DNA of 64,000 bases from Methylococcales symbiont of Hymedesmia sp. n. MRB-2018 (GTDB taxonomy: Bacteria > Pseudomonadota > Gammaproteobacteria > Methylococcales > Methylomonadaceae). The notes under the pieces are model-generated. The model searched no databases. It was not told where the DNA came from and saw only the letters and a program-made list of their open reading frames with translations. Positions within the stretch are counted from its first letter, which is position 1, and the number at the start of each line of letters is the position of its first letter. Shown in pieces: positions 1 through 10,135 of this stretch. The stretch lies in the NCBI GenBank assembly GCA_003666385.1, contig QPIN01000061.1, positions 1 to 64,000 on the forward strand, read 5' to 3'. A program made the translations under genes and the position numbers.

Positions 1-54
1 AATTTCTCTTGAATGCAGATTAGTTTTTGCATTCGTGTGATAGCCTTGGGACAT
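1..54 (-). CDS. Transposase N-terminus, IS481-like (partial, runs off left edge)
   Basis: An ATG at 54 reads leftward to the window edge with no stop, giving 18 residues starting MSQGYHTNAKTN. An AAGGA ribosome binding site lies just upstream. From memory this start resembles IS481-family transposases, which use a DDE catalytic core. That core lies outside the window, so the family is inferred from a short match plus the IS-like terminal sequence at 119-142, which ends in TGT as IS481 ends usually do. Confidence 0.45.
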   Translation of the reverse strand, partial: MSQGYHTNAKTNLHSREI

Positions 55-118
55 ATTAATTCCTTTGTAGTGAAAGTTTAATATGTTATCAGGGCTGTCC
101 TTTATTATTTTTAAATCA

Positions 119-142
119 GGTATAACGGGGTGAAACTATACA
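119..142 (-). repeat. Terminal repeat of the left-edge insertion sequence
   Basis: Read on the minus strand from 142, the sequence begins TGTATAGTTTCACC and continues into CGTTATAC. The same sequence recurs at 14809-14832, matching at 22 of 24 positions. Its place 65 bases upstream of the transposase start fits the left end of the IS. The other end and the target duplication lie outside the window. Confidence 0.6.
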
Positions 143-158
143 TTTAATTACTACGCCA

Positions 159-407
159 TTACTTCTTTAATTGTTGCTCAATGTCTGCCACACGTGCTTC
201 TAATGCTTCTAGTTTAGTTCGTGTTTTAGTTAAAACCGCTTTTTGTACTTCAAATTCTTCTCGTGTTACTAAATCTAATTTAGCTAATGCACCTTGCAAA
301 ATACCATGGAAGTTTTTTTCTAAATCTTCCTTCATACTACTCAACCCTGAAGGCACTGCATCAGCTAAACGGTTGGCAATCTCATCAATTGATTTTGGAT
401 CAAACAT
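159..407 (-). CDS. ubiK: Ubiquinone biosynthesis accessory factor UbiK
   Basis: This 82-residue protein matches the UbiK/YqiC (BMFP) family in length and pattern. The N-terminus, MFDPKSIDEIANRL, leads into an amphipathic helix. From about residue 50 the rest is a predicted coiled coil rich in E, K, L and A, ending in EQQLKK. Family members are small trimeric proteins that bind lipid and help the soluble Ubi complex make ubiquinone under aerobic growth. Here it stands alone between an IS end and a dehydrogenase relic, so there is no operon context. I am fairly sure of the family; the role comes from the E. coli and Salmonella proteins. Confidence 0.85.
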   Translation of the reverse strand: MFDPKSIDEIANRLADAVPSGLSSMKEDLEKNFHGILQGALAKLDLVTREEFEVQKAVLTKTRTKLEALEARVADIEQQLKK

Positions 408-492
408 GTCTATTTTCTCTTTTAAATTTTCTTAAACAAATTAATTCTTATACGCTGAGCATTCTATCACAGCTAATCATTAGCAATTTATT

Positions 493-612
493 AAGGATAC
501 ACAATACACGAAAGTTGTAATGATCGGTTCAGGTGCAATGGGATCAGCTATGGCAAGAAATCTTGCTAACGTAGGATTTTTAACCACAGCCTCCAATAGA
601 ACCCACTTATGA
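493..612 (+). pseudogene. Relic of an NAD(P)-binding 3-hydroxyisobutyrate/6-phosphogluconate-type dehydrogenase
   Basis: Frame 493-612 reads as a classic N-terminal Rossmann motif: KVVMIGSGAMGSAMARNLAN, followed by a strand and NRT. That is how the beta-hydroxyacid dehydrogenase family starts. It reaches a TGA at 610-612 after about 40 codons and nothing downstream resembles the rest of the protein. The obvious start, ATG 520, lies inside the motif and has no convincing ribosome binding site. I read it as the surviving head of a lost gene, in a spot bounded by an IS end and a MITE. Confidence 0.55.
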
Positions 613-675
613 AAATGGTGAGCGGCTGTAAAAAATGTTTAAAGTAATTGCTGATAGATGAGACAGACATATTAT

Positions 676-817
676 GAGACCTCAGCATAACTCTGGCGAT
701 GAGAAAAAAAGTGATAGAATTTTTCAGGTTTTAGTCAAAATACAAGTGTAATAGTGCGCTATTGTGCGTTATTTTGGCTGACCTTTTTTATCCGTTCATG
801 AGTTATGCTGAGGTCTC
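676..817. mobile_element. MITE copy 1 (142 bp, 18-bp inverted repeats, 5-bp target duplication)
   Basis: The ends are perfect inverted copies of GAGACCTCAGCATAACTC (676-693 and 800-817). The element is flanked on both sides by the same five bases, ATTAT (671-675 and 818-822). There is no coding frame inside. A second copy, nearly identical, lies at 55733-55873 with a different 5-bp duplication. These are the marks of a non-autonomous transposon moved in trans by an unseen transposase. It ends nine bases before the last base of the rarA stop codon, so it may have replaced the native rarA terminator. Confidence 0.9.
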
Positions 818-826
818 ATTATGCAA

Positions 827-2143
827 CTATCCATCTTTTTTAAATTCCCTATTATCCATTTTTAGTAAATGCCTCAATTTCTCAGAAATCTTAATTTCCA
901 ATCCTCGATTCACCGGATGATAGTATTTTGTCCCTATTAATTCATCAGGAAAATAATTCTCCCCGGCGGCGTATGCCTCTGGTTCATTATGCGGATAACG
1001 ATATTCTTTTTTATAAGCCAAATCCTTCATTAATTTTGTCGGCGCATTTCTTAAATGAATCGGTACGCCTAAACTGCCGTTTTGTTTGACATCTCTCATG
1101 GCTTCATTATAGGCCATATACAGGGCATTACTTTTTGGAGCACAGGCCATATATACTACTGCTTGCGCTAATGCCAGCTCACCTTCTGGACTGCCTAGCC
1201 GTTCCTGTGCTTCCCAGGCATTTATGGTTATTTCTAAGGCTCTGGGGTCTGCGTTACCTATATCTTCCGAGGCCATTCTGACAACTCTTCTGGCTAAATA
1301 AGCTAAATCACAGCCACCATCTATCATTCTACAGAGCCAATAGAGTGCGGCATCGGGTGAACTGCCTCTCACAGACTTATGTAAGGCAGAGATCAGATTA
1401 TAAAATTCTTCGCCTTGTTTATCAAATCGCCTGACACCACCAGAAAGCACTTCATTAGCTATATTATCGGTTATGGTCTGAATTTCTTTAGCGGTAGCTA
1501 GTTCTACAGCAATTTCTAATAAATTCAAACACCTTCTGGCATCACCATCTGCGGCTATAGCAAACTGTTGTTTTAATTCTTCAGTAATACTTATTTGTAT
1601 AGCACCTAAGCCTTTGTCTTTATTAACTAAAGCATTATTAATGACTTCAATTAAATCGTCATGATTTAATGCATTAAGCACATAGACTCTGGCACGAGAT
1701 AATAGTGCGTTATTGAGGGCAAATGAGGGGTTTTCTGTGGTGGCACCGATAAAACATACCGTGCCATCTTCTACATGCGGTAAAAAAGCATCTTGTTGGG
1801 ATTTATTAAAACGATGTACTTCGTCTACAAACAAAATAGTGCGTTTGTTTTGCTCTAATTGAAGCTTTTTAGCCTCAGCAACAGCCAAACGAATATCTTT
1901 AACACCAGCTAATACAGCTGAAATTGAGATAAACTCCGCCTTTGAATGATGAGCAATCATTCTTGCCAAGGTAGTTTTTCCTGTGCCTGGTGGTCCCCAA
2001 AAAATCATGGAATGCAATCGCCCTGTGACAACGGCTTCATAAAGTGGTTTCCCTGCTTTTAGAATATGTTTTTGACCGATATAGTCCTCTACAGACTGGG
2101 GTCGCATTCTATCAGCTAGCGGCTTGGTTAAATCATCAAACAT
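827..2143 (-). CDS. rarA: Replication-associated recombination protein A (MgsA/WHIP-type AAA+ ATPase)
   Basis: 438 residues, the usual RarA length. The order is a clamp-loader-like AAA+ module with Walker A GPPGTGKTT near residue 50, Walker B LFVDEVHRF near residue 105 and a sensor-1 GATTENPSF, followed by a helical lid and the C-terminal tetramerisation domain containing YPHNEPEAYAAGENYFPDEL. RarA acts at stalled replication forks and on gaps behind them, and interacts with SSB in E. coli. In many gammaproteobacteria it sits near lolA and serS; here those neighbours are absent and the gene stands alone. The start ATG at 2143 gives the conserved MFDDLTKPLADRMRP opening. Confidence 0.95.
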   Translation of the reverse strand: MFDDLTKPLADRMRPQSVEDYIGQKHILKAGKPLYEAVVTGRLHSMIFWGPPGTGKTTLARMIAHHSKAEFISISAVLAGVKDIRLAVAEAKKLQLEQNKRTILFVDEVHRFNKSQQDAFLPHVEDGTVCFIGATTENPSFALNNALLSRARVYVLNALNHDDLIEVINNALVNKDKGLGAIQISITEELKQQFAIAADGDARRCLNLLEIAVELATAKEIQTITDNIANEVLSGGVRRFDKQGEEFYNLISALHKSVRGSSPDAALYWLCRMIDGGCDLAYLARRVVRMASEDIGNADPRALEITINAWEAQERLGSPEGELALAQAVVYMACAPKSNALYMAYNEAMRDVKQNGSLGVPIHLRNAPTKLMKDLAYKKEYRYPHNEPEAYAAGENYFPDELIGTKYYHPVNRGLEIKISEKLRHLLKMDNREFKKDG

Positions 2144-2466
2144 GGTTACATATAATTCAAGGGGTAGTAGTCTAACAACTTTGGTTTGATTGATGGTTAA
2201 GCACTATTATCGTGATAAACCATGGGAGGACGTTTTTCATACTGAGACGCAAAGAGTCATAATACGCATTCCTACGCAGAGCATGGAAAAGAGAACAATT
2301 GTGTTTATTCCCCCCACCCGACTTTCTCCCATATTGAGAAGGCTATAAGAACAATATCTTTTTTTTAAAACCCATACTGGAAATCGGGTTAGGATATTTT
2401 AAAAAAATACCCTTAACACCTTCTCCATTGGATAATAGAATTTGAATTTCTGTTACTTATACTTGC
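2144..2466. other. Intergenic stretch, nothing firm
   Basis: 323 bases between the start of rarA and the end of acnB. I see no coding frame with a plausible start and ribosome binding site, and no strong hairpin followed by a T run. It should hold the rarA promoter and the acnB terminator, but neither could be placed with confidence. Confidence 0.4.
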
Positions 2467-5007
2467 TTATTGATAAGCTTTCATTTGGTCAAAATTCAAA
2501 TAGCGATAGATATCATCTGCTGTTGCTTCTATCCGTTCAAAATAAGCCATGTATTCAGAAAAAGTAGGTATCTTGCCTAAAATAGAACAAACTGAAGCGA
2601 GTTCAGCTGAACTCAAATAAACATTGGCATTATTACCCAGTCGGTTAGGGAAATTACGGGTAGAGGTTGAAACAACGGTTGCATTGTCAGCAACTCTAGC
2701 CTGGTTACCCATACATAATGAACAGCCTGGCATTTCCATACGTGCACCTGATGCTTCAAAAGTACTGACATAGCCTTCTTCCGCTAACTGTGCCTGATCC
2801 ATTTTTGTCGGTGGTGAGACCCATAATTGAGTCGGTAACTGACCGTCTTGCTTCTCTAATAATTTACCGGCTGCACGGAAATGGCCAATATTAGTCATAC
2901 ATGATCCTAAGAACACTTCATCTATAGTTATGCCCGCTAGGTCTGACAAGGTTTTTACATCGTCTGGATCATTCGGACAAGCCATTAAAGGTTCTTTGAT
3001 TTCATTGAGATCAATTTCTATCACTGCAAAATACTCAGCATCCGTATCGGCTTCTAATAAGACAGGATTGGCTAACCATTCCTGCATTTGTTCAATTCTA
3101 CGATTTATGGTTCTGGCATCACCATAGCCTTCTGCTACCATCCATTTCAACAGAGTGATATTTGAATTAATATATTCTCTAATGAGAGCTTCGTTCAAAC
3201 GAATAGTGCAACCGCTCGCCGAGCGTTCTGCCGATGCATTTGATAACTCAAAAGCTTGTTCTACTTTTAAATCAGGCAAGCCTTCAATTTCTAAAATCCG
3301 TCCTGAAAAGACATTCTTCTTACCTTTTTTCTCAACCGTTAACAAACCTCTTTGTGTAGCGGCATAAGGGATCGCATTAACCAGGTCACGTAAAGTAATT
3401 CCAGGCTGCATTTCTCCTTTAAATCTAACCAATACAGATTCCGGCATATCCAGAGGCATTACCCCTGTTGCAGCTGCAAAGGCAACCAACCCCGAACCTG
3501 AGGGAAAAGAAATACCCAGAGGAAAACGGGTATGTGAATCTCCCCCTGTACCGACTGTATCAGGCAAAAGCATTCTATTTAACCAAGAATGGATAATGCC
3601 ATCGCCAGGACGCAAGACTACGCCACCACGATTCATGATGAAATCCGGTAAGCTATGCTGCATTTCTACATCTATCGGTTTCGGATAAGCGGCTGTATGA
3701 CAAAAAGACTGCATCACCAAATCAGCTGAAAAGCCCAAACAAGCTAAATCTTTTAATTCATCGCGTGTCATTGGACCTGTGGTATCTTGCGAGCCAACCG
3801 TTGTCATTTGTGGTTCACAATATGTATCAGCACGAACACCTGCTACACCACAGGCCTTACCAACAATTTTTTGAGCCAATGTGTAGCCTTTTCCACTGTC
3901 CGCTTTATCTTGTGGTCTTTGGAAAACATCTGAAGCTTGCAAACCTAAAGATTCTCTGGCTCTGTCCGTTAGCCCTCGCCCAATAATTAAAGGAATACGT
4001 CCACCAGCACGAACTTCATCCAAAATGACATTGGTTTTTAAAGAAAATGTTGAAATAAGTTTTTCACTATTATGTCGTTTAACTTCGCCTTGATAGGGAA
4101 AAATATCGATGATATCGCCCATTGCCATATTTTCAACATCACATTCAAAGGGTAAGGCACCAGAATCTTCCATAGTATTAAAGAAAATAGGGGCAATTTT
4201 CCCACCGATACAAACCCCACCTGTTCTTTTATTAGGGACAAATGGAATGTCATTTCCAGTGTGCCACAATACTGAATTAGTCGCTGATTTACGTGATGAA
4301 CCTGTACCGACCACATCACCAACATAAGCGACTGGAAAACCTTTGGTTTTTAAATCTTTGATTTGTTGCTCTGCATTAGTAATCCCTTCTCTAGGAATTT
4401 TAAGCATAGCTTTCGCATGTAAAGGAATATCAGGACGTGACCAAGCATCGGGTGCTGGCGATAAATCATCGGTATTGGTTTCTCCCGTGACTTTAAATAC
4501 GGTAACAGTTAGCTTTTTTGGTACTTCTGCTTTGCTAGTAAACCATTCCGCTGCTGCCCAAGAATTAATGATTTGATGGGCAAATTCATTGCCAGCATTA
4601 GCTTTTTCTTTAATATCATGAAAGGCATCAAAAACCAATAAGGTATGTGATAGGGCTTTAACAACAATGGGTGCTAATATCTTGTTATCAAGTAGCTCTA
4701 TCAGTGGAGCAACATTGTACCCGCCCAGCATTGTTCCTAATAATTCTGTCGCTCTTACTGCATCTAAAACAGGTGATAAAACCTCACCTTTTGCAACAGC
4801 AGCCAAAAATCCAGCTTTAACATAAGCCGCCTCGTCCACACCTGCTGGAATCCGATTGACCAGTAAATCAAGTAAAAATTCTTCTTCACCTGCAGGTGCT
4901 TGTTTGATTAGCTCAATCAGTCCTGCAACTTGTTCAGCATTTAATGGTTGAGGAACGATTCCTTCAACTGCCCGTTCGGCAACATGTTTCCAGTATTGCT
5001 CTAGCAT
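2467..5007 (-). CDS. acnB: Aconitate hydratase B / 2-methylisocitrate dehydratase
   Basis: 846 residues with the AcnB arrangement: an N-terminal HEAT-like domain (about residues 1-155), then the swivel domain moved to the front ([20 protein letters not shown] near 175), then the 4Fe-4S aconitase core. The cluster cysteines are visible in GSCMTN near residue 705 and in [10 protein letters not shown] near 765. It interconverts citrate and isocitrate in the TCA cycle and may also act on 2-methylisocitrate. In E. coli the apo-protein binds mRNA when iron is scarce; whether this one does is unknown. The gene is monocistronic, with an isocitrate dehydrogenase elsewhere in the window (35820). Confidence 0.97.
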   Translation of the reverse strand: MLEQYWKHVAERAVEGIVPQPLNAEQVAGLIELIKQAPAGEEEFLLDLLVNRIPAGVDEAAYVKAGFLAAVAKGEVLSPVLDAVRATELLGTMLGGYNVAPLIELLDNKILAPIVVKALSHTLLVFDAFHDIKEKANAGNEFAHQIINSWAAAEWFTSKAEVPKKLTVTVFKVTGETNTDDLSPAPDAWSRPDIPLHAKAMLKIPREGITNAEQQIKDLKTKGFPVAYVGDVVGTGSSRKSATNSVLWHTGNDIPFVPNKRTGGVCIGGKIAPIFFNTMEDSGALPFECDVENMAMGDIIDIFPYQGEVKRHNSEKLISTFSLKTNVILDEVRAGGRIPLIIGRGLTDRARESLGLQASDVFQRPQDKADSGKGYTLAQKIVGKACGVAGVRADTYCEPQMTTVGSQDTTGPMTRDELKDLACLGFSADLVMQSFCHTAAYPKPIDVEMQHSLPDFIMNRGGVVLRPGDGIIHSWLNRMLLPDTVGTGGDSHTRFPLGISFPSGSGLVAFAAATGVMPLDMPESVLVRFKGEMQPGITLRDLVNAIPYAATQRGLLTVEKKGKKNVFSGRILEIEGLPDLKVEQAFELSNASAERSASGCTIRLNEALIREYINSNITLLKWMVAEGYGDARTINRRIEQMQEWLANPVLLEADTDAEYFAVIEIDLNEIKEPLMACPNDPDDVKTLSDLAGITIDEVFLGSCMTNIGHFRAAGKLLEKQDGQLPTQLWVSPPTKMDQAQLAEEGYVSTFEASGARMEMPGCSLCMGNQARVADNATVVSTSTRNFPNRLGNNANVYLSSAELASVCSILGKIPTFSEYMAYFERIEATADDIYRYLNFDQMKAYQ

Positions 5008-5132
5008 TATTTACCCTTTGTATAAGCAAAAATTATAATTTAGTAATTCTATCATATACTTAAAAGCAACAGTCTAAATCGTTGAATACTGTTTAGTGAT
5101 GAAGAATATAGTGCGTCATTTAATTATTTTTT

Positions 5133-5205
5133 ATAAATGGTATAAGGTAACGTGCAATAAATAAACACCCTAGGTTGCAACGCCTAAGATGGATAAAAAG
5201 ACCCG
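5133..5205. repeat. Dispersed repeat, family R2 (copy 1)
   Basis: This stretch begins AAATGGTATAAGG and includes GTTGCAACGCCTAAGATGG. The same words occur at 36861-36950, where the second block is inverted (CCATCTTAGGCGTTGCAAC), and in part at 20025-20095. No coding capacity. It looks like a rearranged copy of a short intergenic repeat. Confidence 0.55.
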
Positions 5206-5244
5206 TAAAAATGTTAAATTAATTATGCCTAGGTACTTAGACCC

Positions 5245-6009
5245 TTAATTTTTAATACCTATTCCCTTATGTAATAAAAACAGGCTTAACAACATTAAAA
5301 ATAAGATACAAGCCCCTGTCATGGCAAAAGCAATGCGTATATCAATATCCGTAACCCCAATTAATCCATATCGAAAAGCATTAATCAAATAGAGAATAGG
5401 ATTCGCTAATGAAATTTTCTGCCATATCTCAGGCAACATGGATACCGAATAAAAAATTCCGCCCAAATAACTCAAAGGGGTTAACACAAAGTTAGGAATA
5501 ATAGAAATATCATCAAAACTATCAGCAAAAATGGCATTGATAAAACCCGCTAAAGCAAATAGGGTTGATGTCAAAATATAAATGGCAACGGCAATACCAT
5601 AGTGTTTCACTGGAATATCGGTAAAGAGTAAAGAAATCAGAGTGACCACACAACCAACCAATAAGCCACGAGCAATACCACCACAGACATAGCCCCATAG
5701 AATCACCCAGTTAGATAAGGGGGCAACCAGTAACTCTTCAATATGATGCTGGAATTTAGTGGAATAAAATGAGGAAACTACATTGGAATACGAATGACTA
5801 ATGACTGACATTAATATAATGCCTGGCACAATATATTGCATGTAACTGACTCCGTCTATACTACCCACACGGTCACCAATCAAGCGCCCAAAAATCATAA
5901 AATACAGTGAAGTGGTAATCGCTGGGGGTACTAAAGTCTGTGGCCATATTCGGGAAAATCGACGTATTTCTTTGAACACGATGGTCTTAAATGCAATGCG
6001 ATTATTCAT
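5245..6009 (-). CDS. yadH: ABC-2 type transporter permease, YadH-like
   Basis: 254 residues with six hydrophobic segments and the ABC-2 membrane fold. The first segment follows a basic N-terminus (KTIVFKEIRRFSRIWPQT), and the conserved stretch LTPLSYLGGIFYSVSMLPE lies near residue 180, as in YadH and NodJ-type permeases. It would form the membrane half of an exporter with the ATPase encoded upstream at 6149-7072; the two genes are 139 bases apart on the same strand. The substrate is not known for YadGH and cannot be read from the sequence. Confidence 0.88.
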   Translation of the reverse strand: MNNRIAFKTIVFKEIRRFSRIWPQTLVPPAITTSLYFMIFGRLIGDRVGSIDGVSYMQYIVPGIILMSVISHSYSNVVSSFYSTKFQHHIEELLVAPLSNWVILWGYVCGGIARGLLVGCVVTLISLLFTDIPVKHYGIAVAIYILTSTLFALAGFINAIFADSFDDISIIPNFVLTPLSYLGGIFYSVSMLPEIWQKISLANPILYLINAFRYGLIGVTDIDIRIAFAMTGACILFLMLLSLFLLHKGIGIKN

Positions 6010-6148
6010 TAATGGACCTTAATATTAATTCTGAGCAAAATAGACTCCGTTTGAATATTTAGATTCAAAGCAAAAATTGCAGCTAATAGCGAACTATTGT
6101 GAAAATTTTTAACACAGAAGCTGGAAATTCTTAACATAAGGTACGAAA

Positions 6149-7072
6149 TCATGAGTTAATCTGGGGTTCTTTAACTAAGTCCATAAATAGCTGTTCAAGT
6201 CGATTGGTTTTATTTTTAAGACTTAGCACTTTAATATTTTTTTCTGTCAGTTGTTGAAACAAAGGGTTCAAACTCTTATTTTTGGGCACCGTGACATTTA
6301 ACGACTTACTGTCTGATAAAGCAAACTCATATCCTTCTATGCTGGGTATTTCTGAAATGGGACTATCCAGATTCAGTACAATTTGATCTTTGTTAACCCG
6401 CGCTAATAATTCAGACATCCCTGATTTTTCTATAATGACACCTTCATTAATAATGGCGATATTACGACATAAACTTTCGGCTTCTTGCAGATAATGTGTG
6501 GTTAATATAATGGTGGTACCTTGTTGATTGATTTGTTCCATCATCTCCCACATAGAACGCCGTATTTCTATATCCACACCCGCTGTCGGCTCATCCAGAA
6601 TTAATAACCTGGGTTCATGAACCAAGGCTCTGGCTATCATGACTCGCCGTTTCATACCGCCTGACAAGCGTCTCGATACGGTATCCTTTTTATCCCAAAG
6701 TGACATTTGCTTTAAGCATTTCTCAGTACTTATTTTTGCCTGTTTTCTGGGGATGCCATAATAACCTGCTTGATTCAGTACAATATTTCTAACTGTTTCG
6801 AACTGATTAAAGTTGATTTCCTGCGGTACCAGACCTATACAATTTTTTGCCCTAGCATTGTCTTTTTGCAAATCATGTCCAAATATTTTGACTGAGCCAC
6901 TTGTTTTATTAACCAGAGAACTAATAATACCAATAGCTGTTGATTTACCCGCACCATTAGGACCCAACAAAGCAAAAAAGTCGTCCTTCTCTACATCCAA
7001 ATTAATTCCCTTTAGGACTTCAAGGCCATTCTTATAGGTCTTTTTAAGATCTCGGATAGATAATGCATTCAT
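6149..7072 (-). CDS. yadG: ABC transporter ATP-binding protein, YadG-like
   Basis: 307 residues. The nucleotide-binding domain shows Walker A LLGPNGAGKST near residue 35, the signature LSGGMKRR near 137, Walker B LLILDEPTAGVD near 157 and the switch histidine in TTHYLQEAE. A C-terminal extension of about 80 residues follows, as in YadG and other ABC-2 drug or polysaccharide exporters. It pairs with the permease at 5245-6009. The gene is divergent from ppx, and the 182 bases between them (7073-7254) must carry both promoters. Confidence 0.9.
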   Translation of the reverse strand: MNALSIRDLKKTYKNGLEVLKGINLDVEKDDFFALLGPNGAGKSTAIGIISSLVNKTSGSVKIFGHDLQKDNARAKNCIGLVPQEINFNQFETVRNIVLNQAGYYGIPRKQAKISTEKCLKQMSLWDKKDTVSRRLSGGMKRRVMIARALVHEPRLLILDEPTAGVDIEIRRSMWEMMEQINQQGTTIILTTHYLQEAESLCRNIAIINEGVIIEKSGMSELLARVNKDQIVLNLDSPISEIPSIEGYEFALSDSKSLNVTVPKNKSLNPLFQQLTEKNIKVLSLKNKTNRLEQLFMDLVKEPQINS

Positions 7073-7254
7073 ATCAATATGTATTTAACAAAATAACAAA
7101 TTATGTTTTCTAAAGGTTGCGATTTTCATTATTGTTTATTTAATCCCAAAACCCACTTGAAATAAGCAATCATACTGGCTTAAACTGACCGTTATTTTAT
7201 CAGAATTTGATTTAATGCCATTTATTAATAATGGTATAAAAACAGGAAATAACC

Positions 7255-8754
7255 TTGGCAGAAGAATTACCCACTAGCGTAGCAGCTATAGATTTAGGCT
7301 CTAACAGTTTCCATATGATTGTTTGTAAGCTTGAAAAAGGAAAACTACGCACCATTGACCGTTTACGAGAAATGGTGCGTCTTGCTTCTGGACTGGATGA
7401 TCATAAAAAACTGGATAATAAAACACAGATTAAAGCGCTGGAATGTCTAGAGCGATTTGGTCAACGTATTCGTAATTTCCCGCCAGGCAGTGTAAGAATT
7501 GTGGGTACAAATACTCTACGTACTGCAAAAAACTCTCAAGAATTCATCCGTAAAGCAGAAAAAGCATTAGGTCATCCCATAGATATCATCGCTGGTATTG
7601 AAGAAGCCCGTTTAATTTACCAGGGAGTTGCCAACAACTTAGGCAGTAATGTCAACTCTCGCTTCGTTATGGATATAGGTGGTGGTAGCACTGAATATAT
7701 TATTGGTAGCAATGATATAGCCCATACCAAAGAAAGTTTAAGAATGGGCTGTGTCACGGTCAGCAATAAATTTTTTAAAGATGGAATTATCAGTAAAAAA
7801 TCTTTTAAAAAAGCGACTTTGTATGCACAGCAAAAACTAGAACCTTATCAACGACAATATAATATCCGACACTGGGATGAAGCCATCGGAGCCTCTGGTA
7901 GCTTGCGTTGTATTGATAAAGTGTTAGTGGCTAGTAAATGGAGTAAAAATGGTATTACCAAAAAAGGTTTAGAAAAACTGGTTTCACATATTTTAAAATG
8001 TAAGCATGTGGATGATTTAAACCTACCTGCATTAGCTGATGAACGCCTCCCTGTTTTTTTAGGCGGTGTGGCTATCATTTATGCGACTTTTCTAAAACTC
8101 GGCATTGAACAAATGACTGTATCAGATGGTGCATTGCGCGAAGGTCTGGTTCATGATCTATTAGGTCGAATTTATAATGATGACATTCGTTCACAGACTG
8201 TTAAAACAATAGCCGAACATTACCTGACCGATCAGGAACACTGCAAACGCATACAACAAACAGTCAATTACATGCTTAATCAACTGGATAGTAGTTGTTG
8301 TACTGAAAACAGCAAGATCATCACTCAATTTTTATTATGGGCTGTCAGCTTGCACGAGATAGGTCGGAATATTGCACATAGTCAATATCACAAGCATGGT
8401 GCTTATATCATTGAGAATGGTGATTTTGCTGGATTTTCTCGACAAGACCAACAATTATTAGCAACCCTAGTTTTATCTCAGCATAAAAAGTTTTCAATCT
8501 CAATGTTTAAAAAATTACCTGAACCTTGGAATGTTTACACGCCTTATCTGGCCATTATTTTACGTCTTGCTATTTTATTGCATCGAAATCGACACACACT
8601 TGAAGCACCTAAGTTTAAAATTTCAATACAAGCTACTTTAATTACACTTACTTTTAATAATGACTGGTTGAACAACGCACCTTTGACAGAAGCTGATCTT
8701 AAATCCGAAGCCCACTATTTAAAAGATGCGGGATATACTTTGATTTATAGTTAA
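7255..8754 (+). CDS. ppx: Exopolyphosphatase (Ppx/GppA family)
   Basis: 499 residues. The ASKHA-fold N-terminus shows AAIDLGSNSFHMIV near residue 10 and the phosphate-binding DIGGGSTEYI near 141. A C-terminal HD-like domain follows (HEIGRNIAHSQYHKHG near 370). The protein releases phosphate from polyphosphate, or pppGpp to ppGpp if it behaves as GppA. The start is TTG 7255, which gives the normal family N-terminus and lies after an AGGA motif; no in-frame ATG fits. The next gene begins four bases after the stop, so the pair is probably cotranscribed. Confidence 0.93.
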   Translation: MAEELPTSVAAIDLGSNSFHMIVCKLEKGKLRTIDRLREMVRLASGLDDHKKLDNKTQIKALECLERFGQRIRNFPPGSVRIVGTNTLRTAKNSQEFIRKAEKALGHPIDIIAGIEEARLIYQGVANNLGSNVNSRFVMDIGGGSTEYIIGSNDIAHTKESLRMGCVTVSNKFFKDGIISKKSFKKATLYAQQKLEPYQRQYNIRHWDEAIGASGSLRCIDKVLVASKWSKNGITKKGLEKLVSHILKCKHVDDLNLPALADERLPVFLGGVAIIYATFLKLGIEQMTVSDGALREGLVHDLLGRIYNDDIRSQTVKTIAEHYLTDQEHCKRIQQTVNYMLNQLDSSCCTENSKIITQFLLWAVSLHEIGRNIAHSQYHKHGAYIIENGDFAGFSRQDQQLLATLVLSQHKKFSISMFKKLPEPWNVYTPYLAIILRLAILLHRNRHTLEAPKFKISIQATLITLTFNNDWLNNAPLTEADLKSEAHYLKDAGYTLIYS

Positions 8755-8758
8755 ATTG

Positions 8759-10045
8759 ATGCAAAAGTTAATACTGCTAATCCTTACACCACTACGGATG
8801 ATCTTTTTTGTTATAGCAATTCCCGTTTTATTTTGTACTATTATCCTGCTATTTACACTGGATAATAAAGCAACAACAAAAAGCATTTGGCCATTAACTC
8901 AAGTCGAACTCCAACGTGCTAAAAGTATCGTTAGTGATCCTCTTTCTAAAACCAGAAATACCATACATCTCAGTGAAAATGACCTGAACATCACTTCCAG
9001 CTACTTATTAAATCAATACATTTCCTGTGCATCTAAAATCACTATTACCGATCAACAACTCGCTTTTACCCTATCCATCCCATTAAAGGACAATAATTTT
9101 GGAAACTATGTAAATATTGGCTTTAAGCTGGCTAAACAGCAGGGCTATCCAGACATCCATACATTGCAAATAGGAAAAATAATCATTGCTGATGAATTCG
9201 CAGGTTTAATCATTGAAAGCATTATTAAATACACACCTTTAAAAGATTATTATATTCTTGCGGTAAAACATATCAAAAACATACAAATTAATATCGATGG
9301 TTTAGCTATTACTTATAACCCATCCCCTGATTTAAATTTAGCGTTAAGACTCAATCTGGAAAAGAACAATTATCAATCTGTTCTTTTTTACCAACAACTC
9401 ATCAGCCAAATTATTGCTAAACATGATCCTAAATGGCGGTTATCGCTGAGTGACTTATTACAACCCTTATTTGAATCTGCATATAAGCGTTCAACAGGTA
9501 AAACAGCAAAAGCAGAAAATCGTGCTGTTTTAATTGCCGTCAGTACCTATGTTAATAAACATGAAATAGAAAGCTATTTACCTTTTGATATTAGTCCAGC
9601 TACAAATCAACAATATCCAGCTTCTTTATATAAAAGAACGGATATGGCAAAACATTTTATAGCTTCTGCCGTTTTAGCTGCAACGGGCGGTAAAGCATTA
9701 GCCACTATTCTTGGTCAGGAAAAAGAACTCAATGACGCAAAACAAGGCAGTGGTTTTAGTTTTATTGACCTGGCAAGCAATAAAGCTGGACTGTATTTTG
9801 GCAAAATGGCCGCTACAAGATCAAAAAACAAGGCAAGACGATTACAATTGGCGATGAGTAAAATCAAAGACTATAGTGCATTCATGCCCGATGTCAGGGA
9901 TTTACCAGAAAACTTGAGTGAAAAGGATTTTAAACGTGATTTTGAATCTATCTATAGTGTTAAATATCAAAATATGTTGAAAGCCATTGATCAACGCATA
10001 TCTGCTTTAATTATCTATAGAAAAAGACTAAAGACTAAGGATTAA
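8759..10045 (+). CDS. Membrane-anchored protein of unknown function
   Basis: 428 residues from ATG 8759, four bases after the ppx stop; a TTG one codon earlier is the alternative. A single N-terminal transmembrane helix (about residues 3-35, rich in I, L, F and V) is followed by a soluble body with no motif I can name, ending in a basic tail. The helix, with few positive charges before it, suggests an anchored protein whose body faces the periplasm. The tight spacing implies cotranscription with ppx, but I cannot connect it to polyphosphate by sequence. Confidence 0.8.
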   Translation: MQKLILLILTPLRMIFFVIAIPVLFCTIILLFTLDNKATTKSIWPLTQVELQRAKSIVSDPLSKTRNTIHLSENDLNITSSYLLNQYISCASKITITDQQLAFTLSIPLKDNNFGNYVNIGFKLAKQQGYPDIHTLQIGKIIIADEFAGLIIESIIKYTPLKDYYILAVKHIKNIQINIDGLAITYNPSPDLNLALRLNLEKNNYQSVLFYQQLISQIIAKHDPKWRLSLSDLLQPLFESAYKRSTGKTAKAENRAVLIAVSTYVNKHEIESYLPFDISPATNQQYPASLYKRTDMAKHFIASAVLAATGGKALATILGQEKELNDAKQGSGFSFIDLASNKAGLYFGKMAATRSKNKARRLQLAMSKIKDYSAFMPDVRDLPENLSEKDFKRDFESIYSVKYQNMLKAIDQRISALIIYRKRLKTKD

Positions 10046-10135
10046 TAACTTCCTGAAACTATTAAATTTCTCAATCTATTCAACATAGAGCCAAAAATTT
10101 TGTGCTGAGATATAGACAAAGAGTGTACCTAAAGC

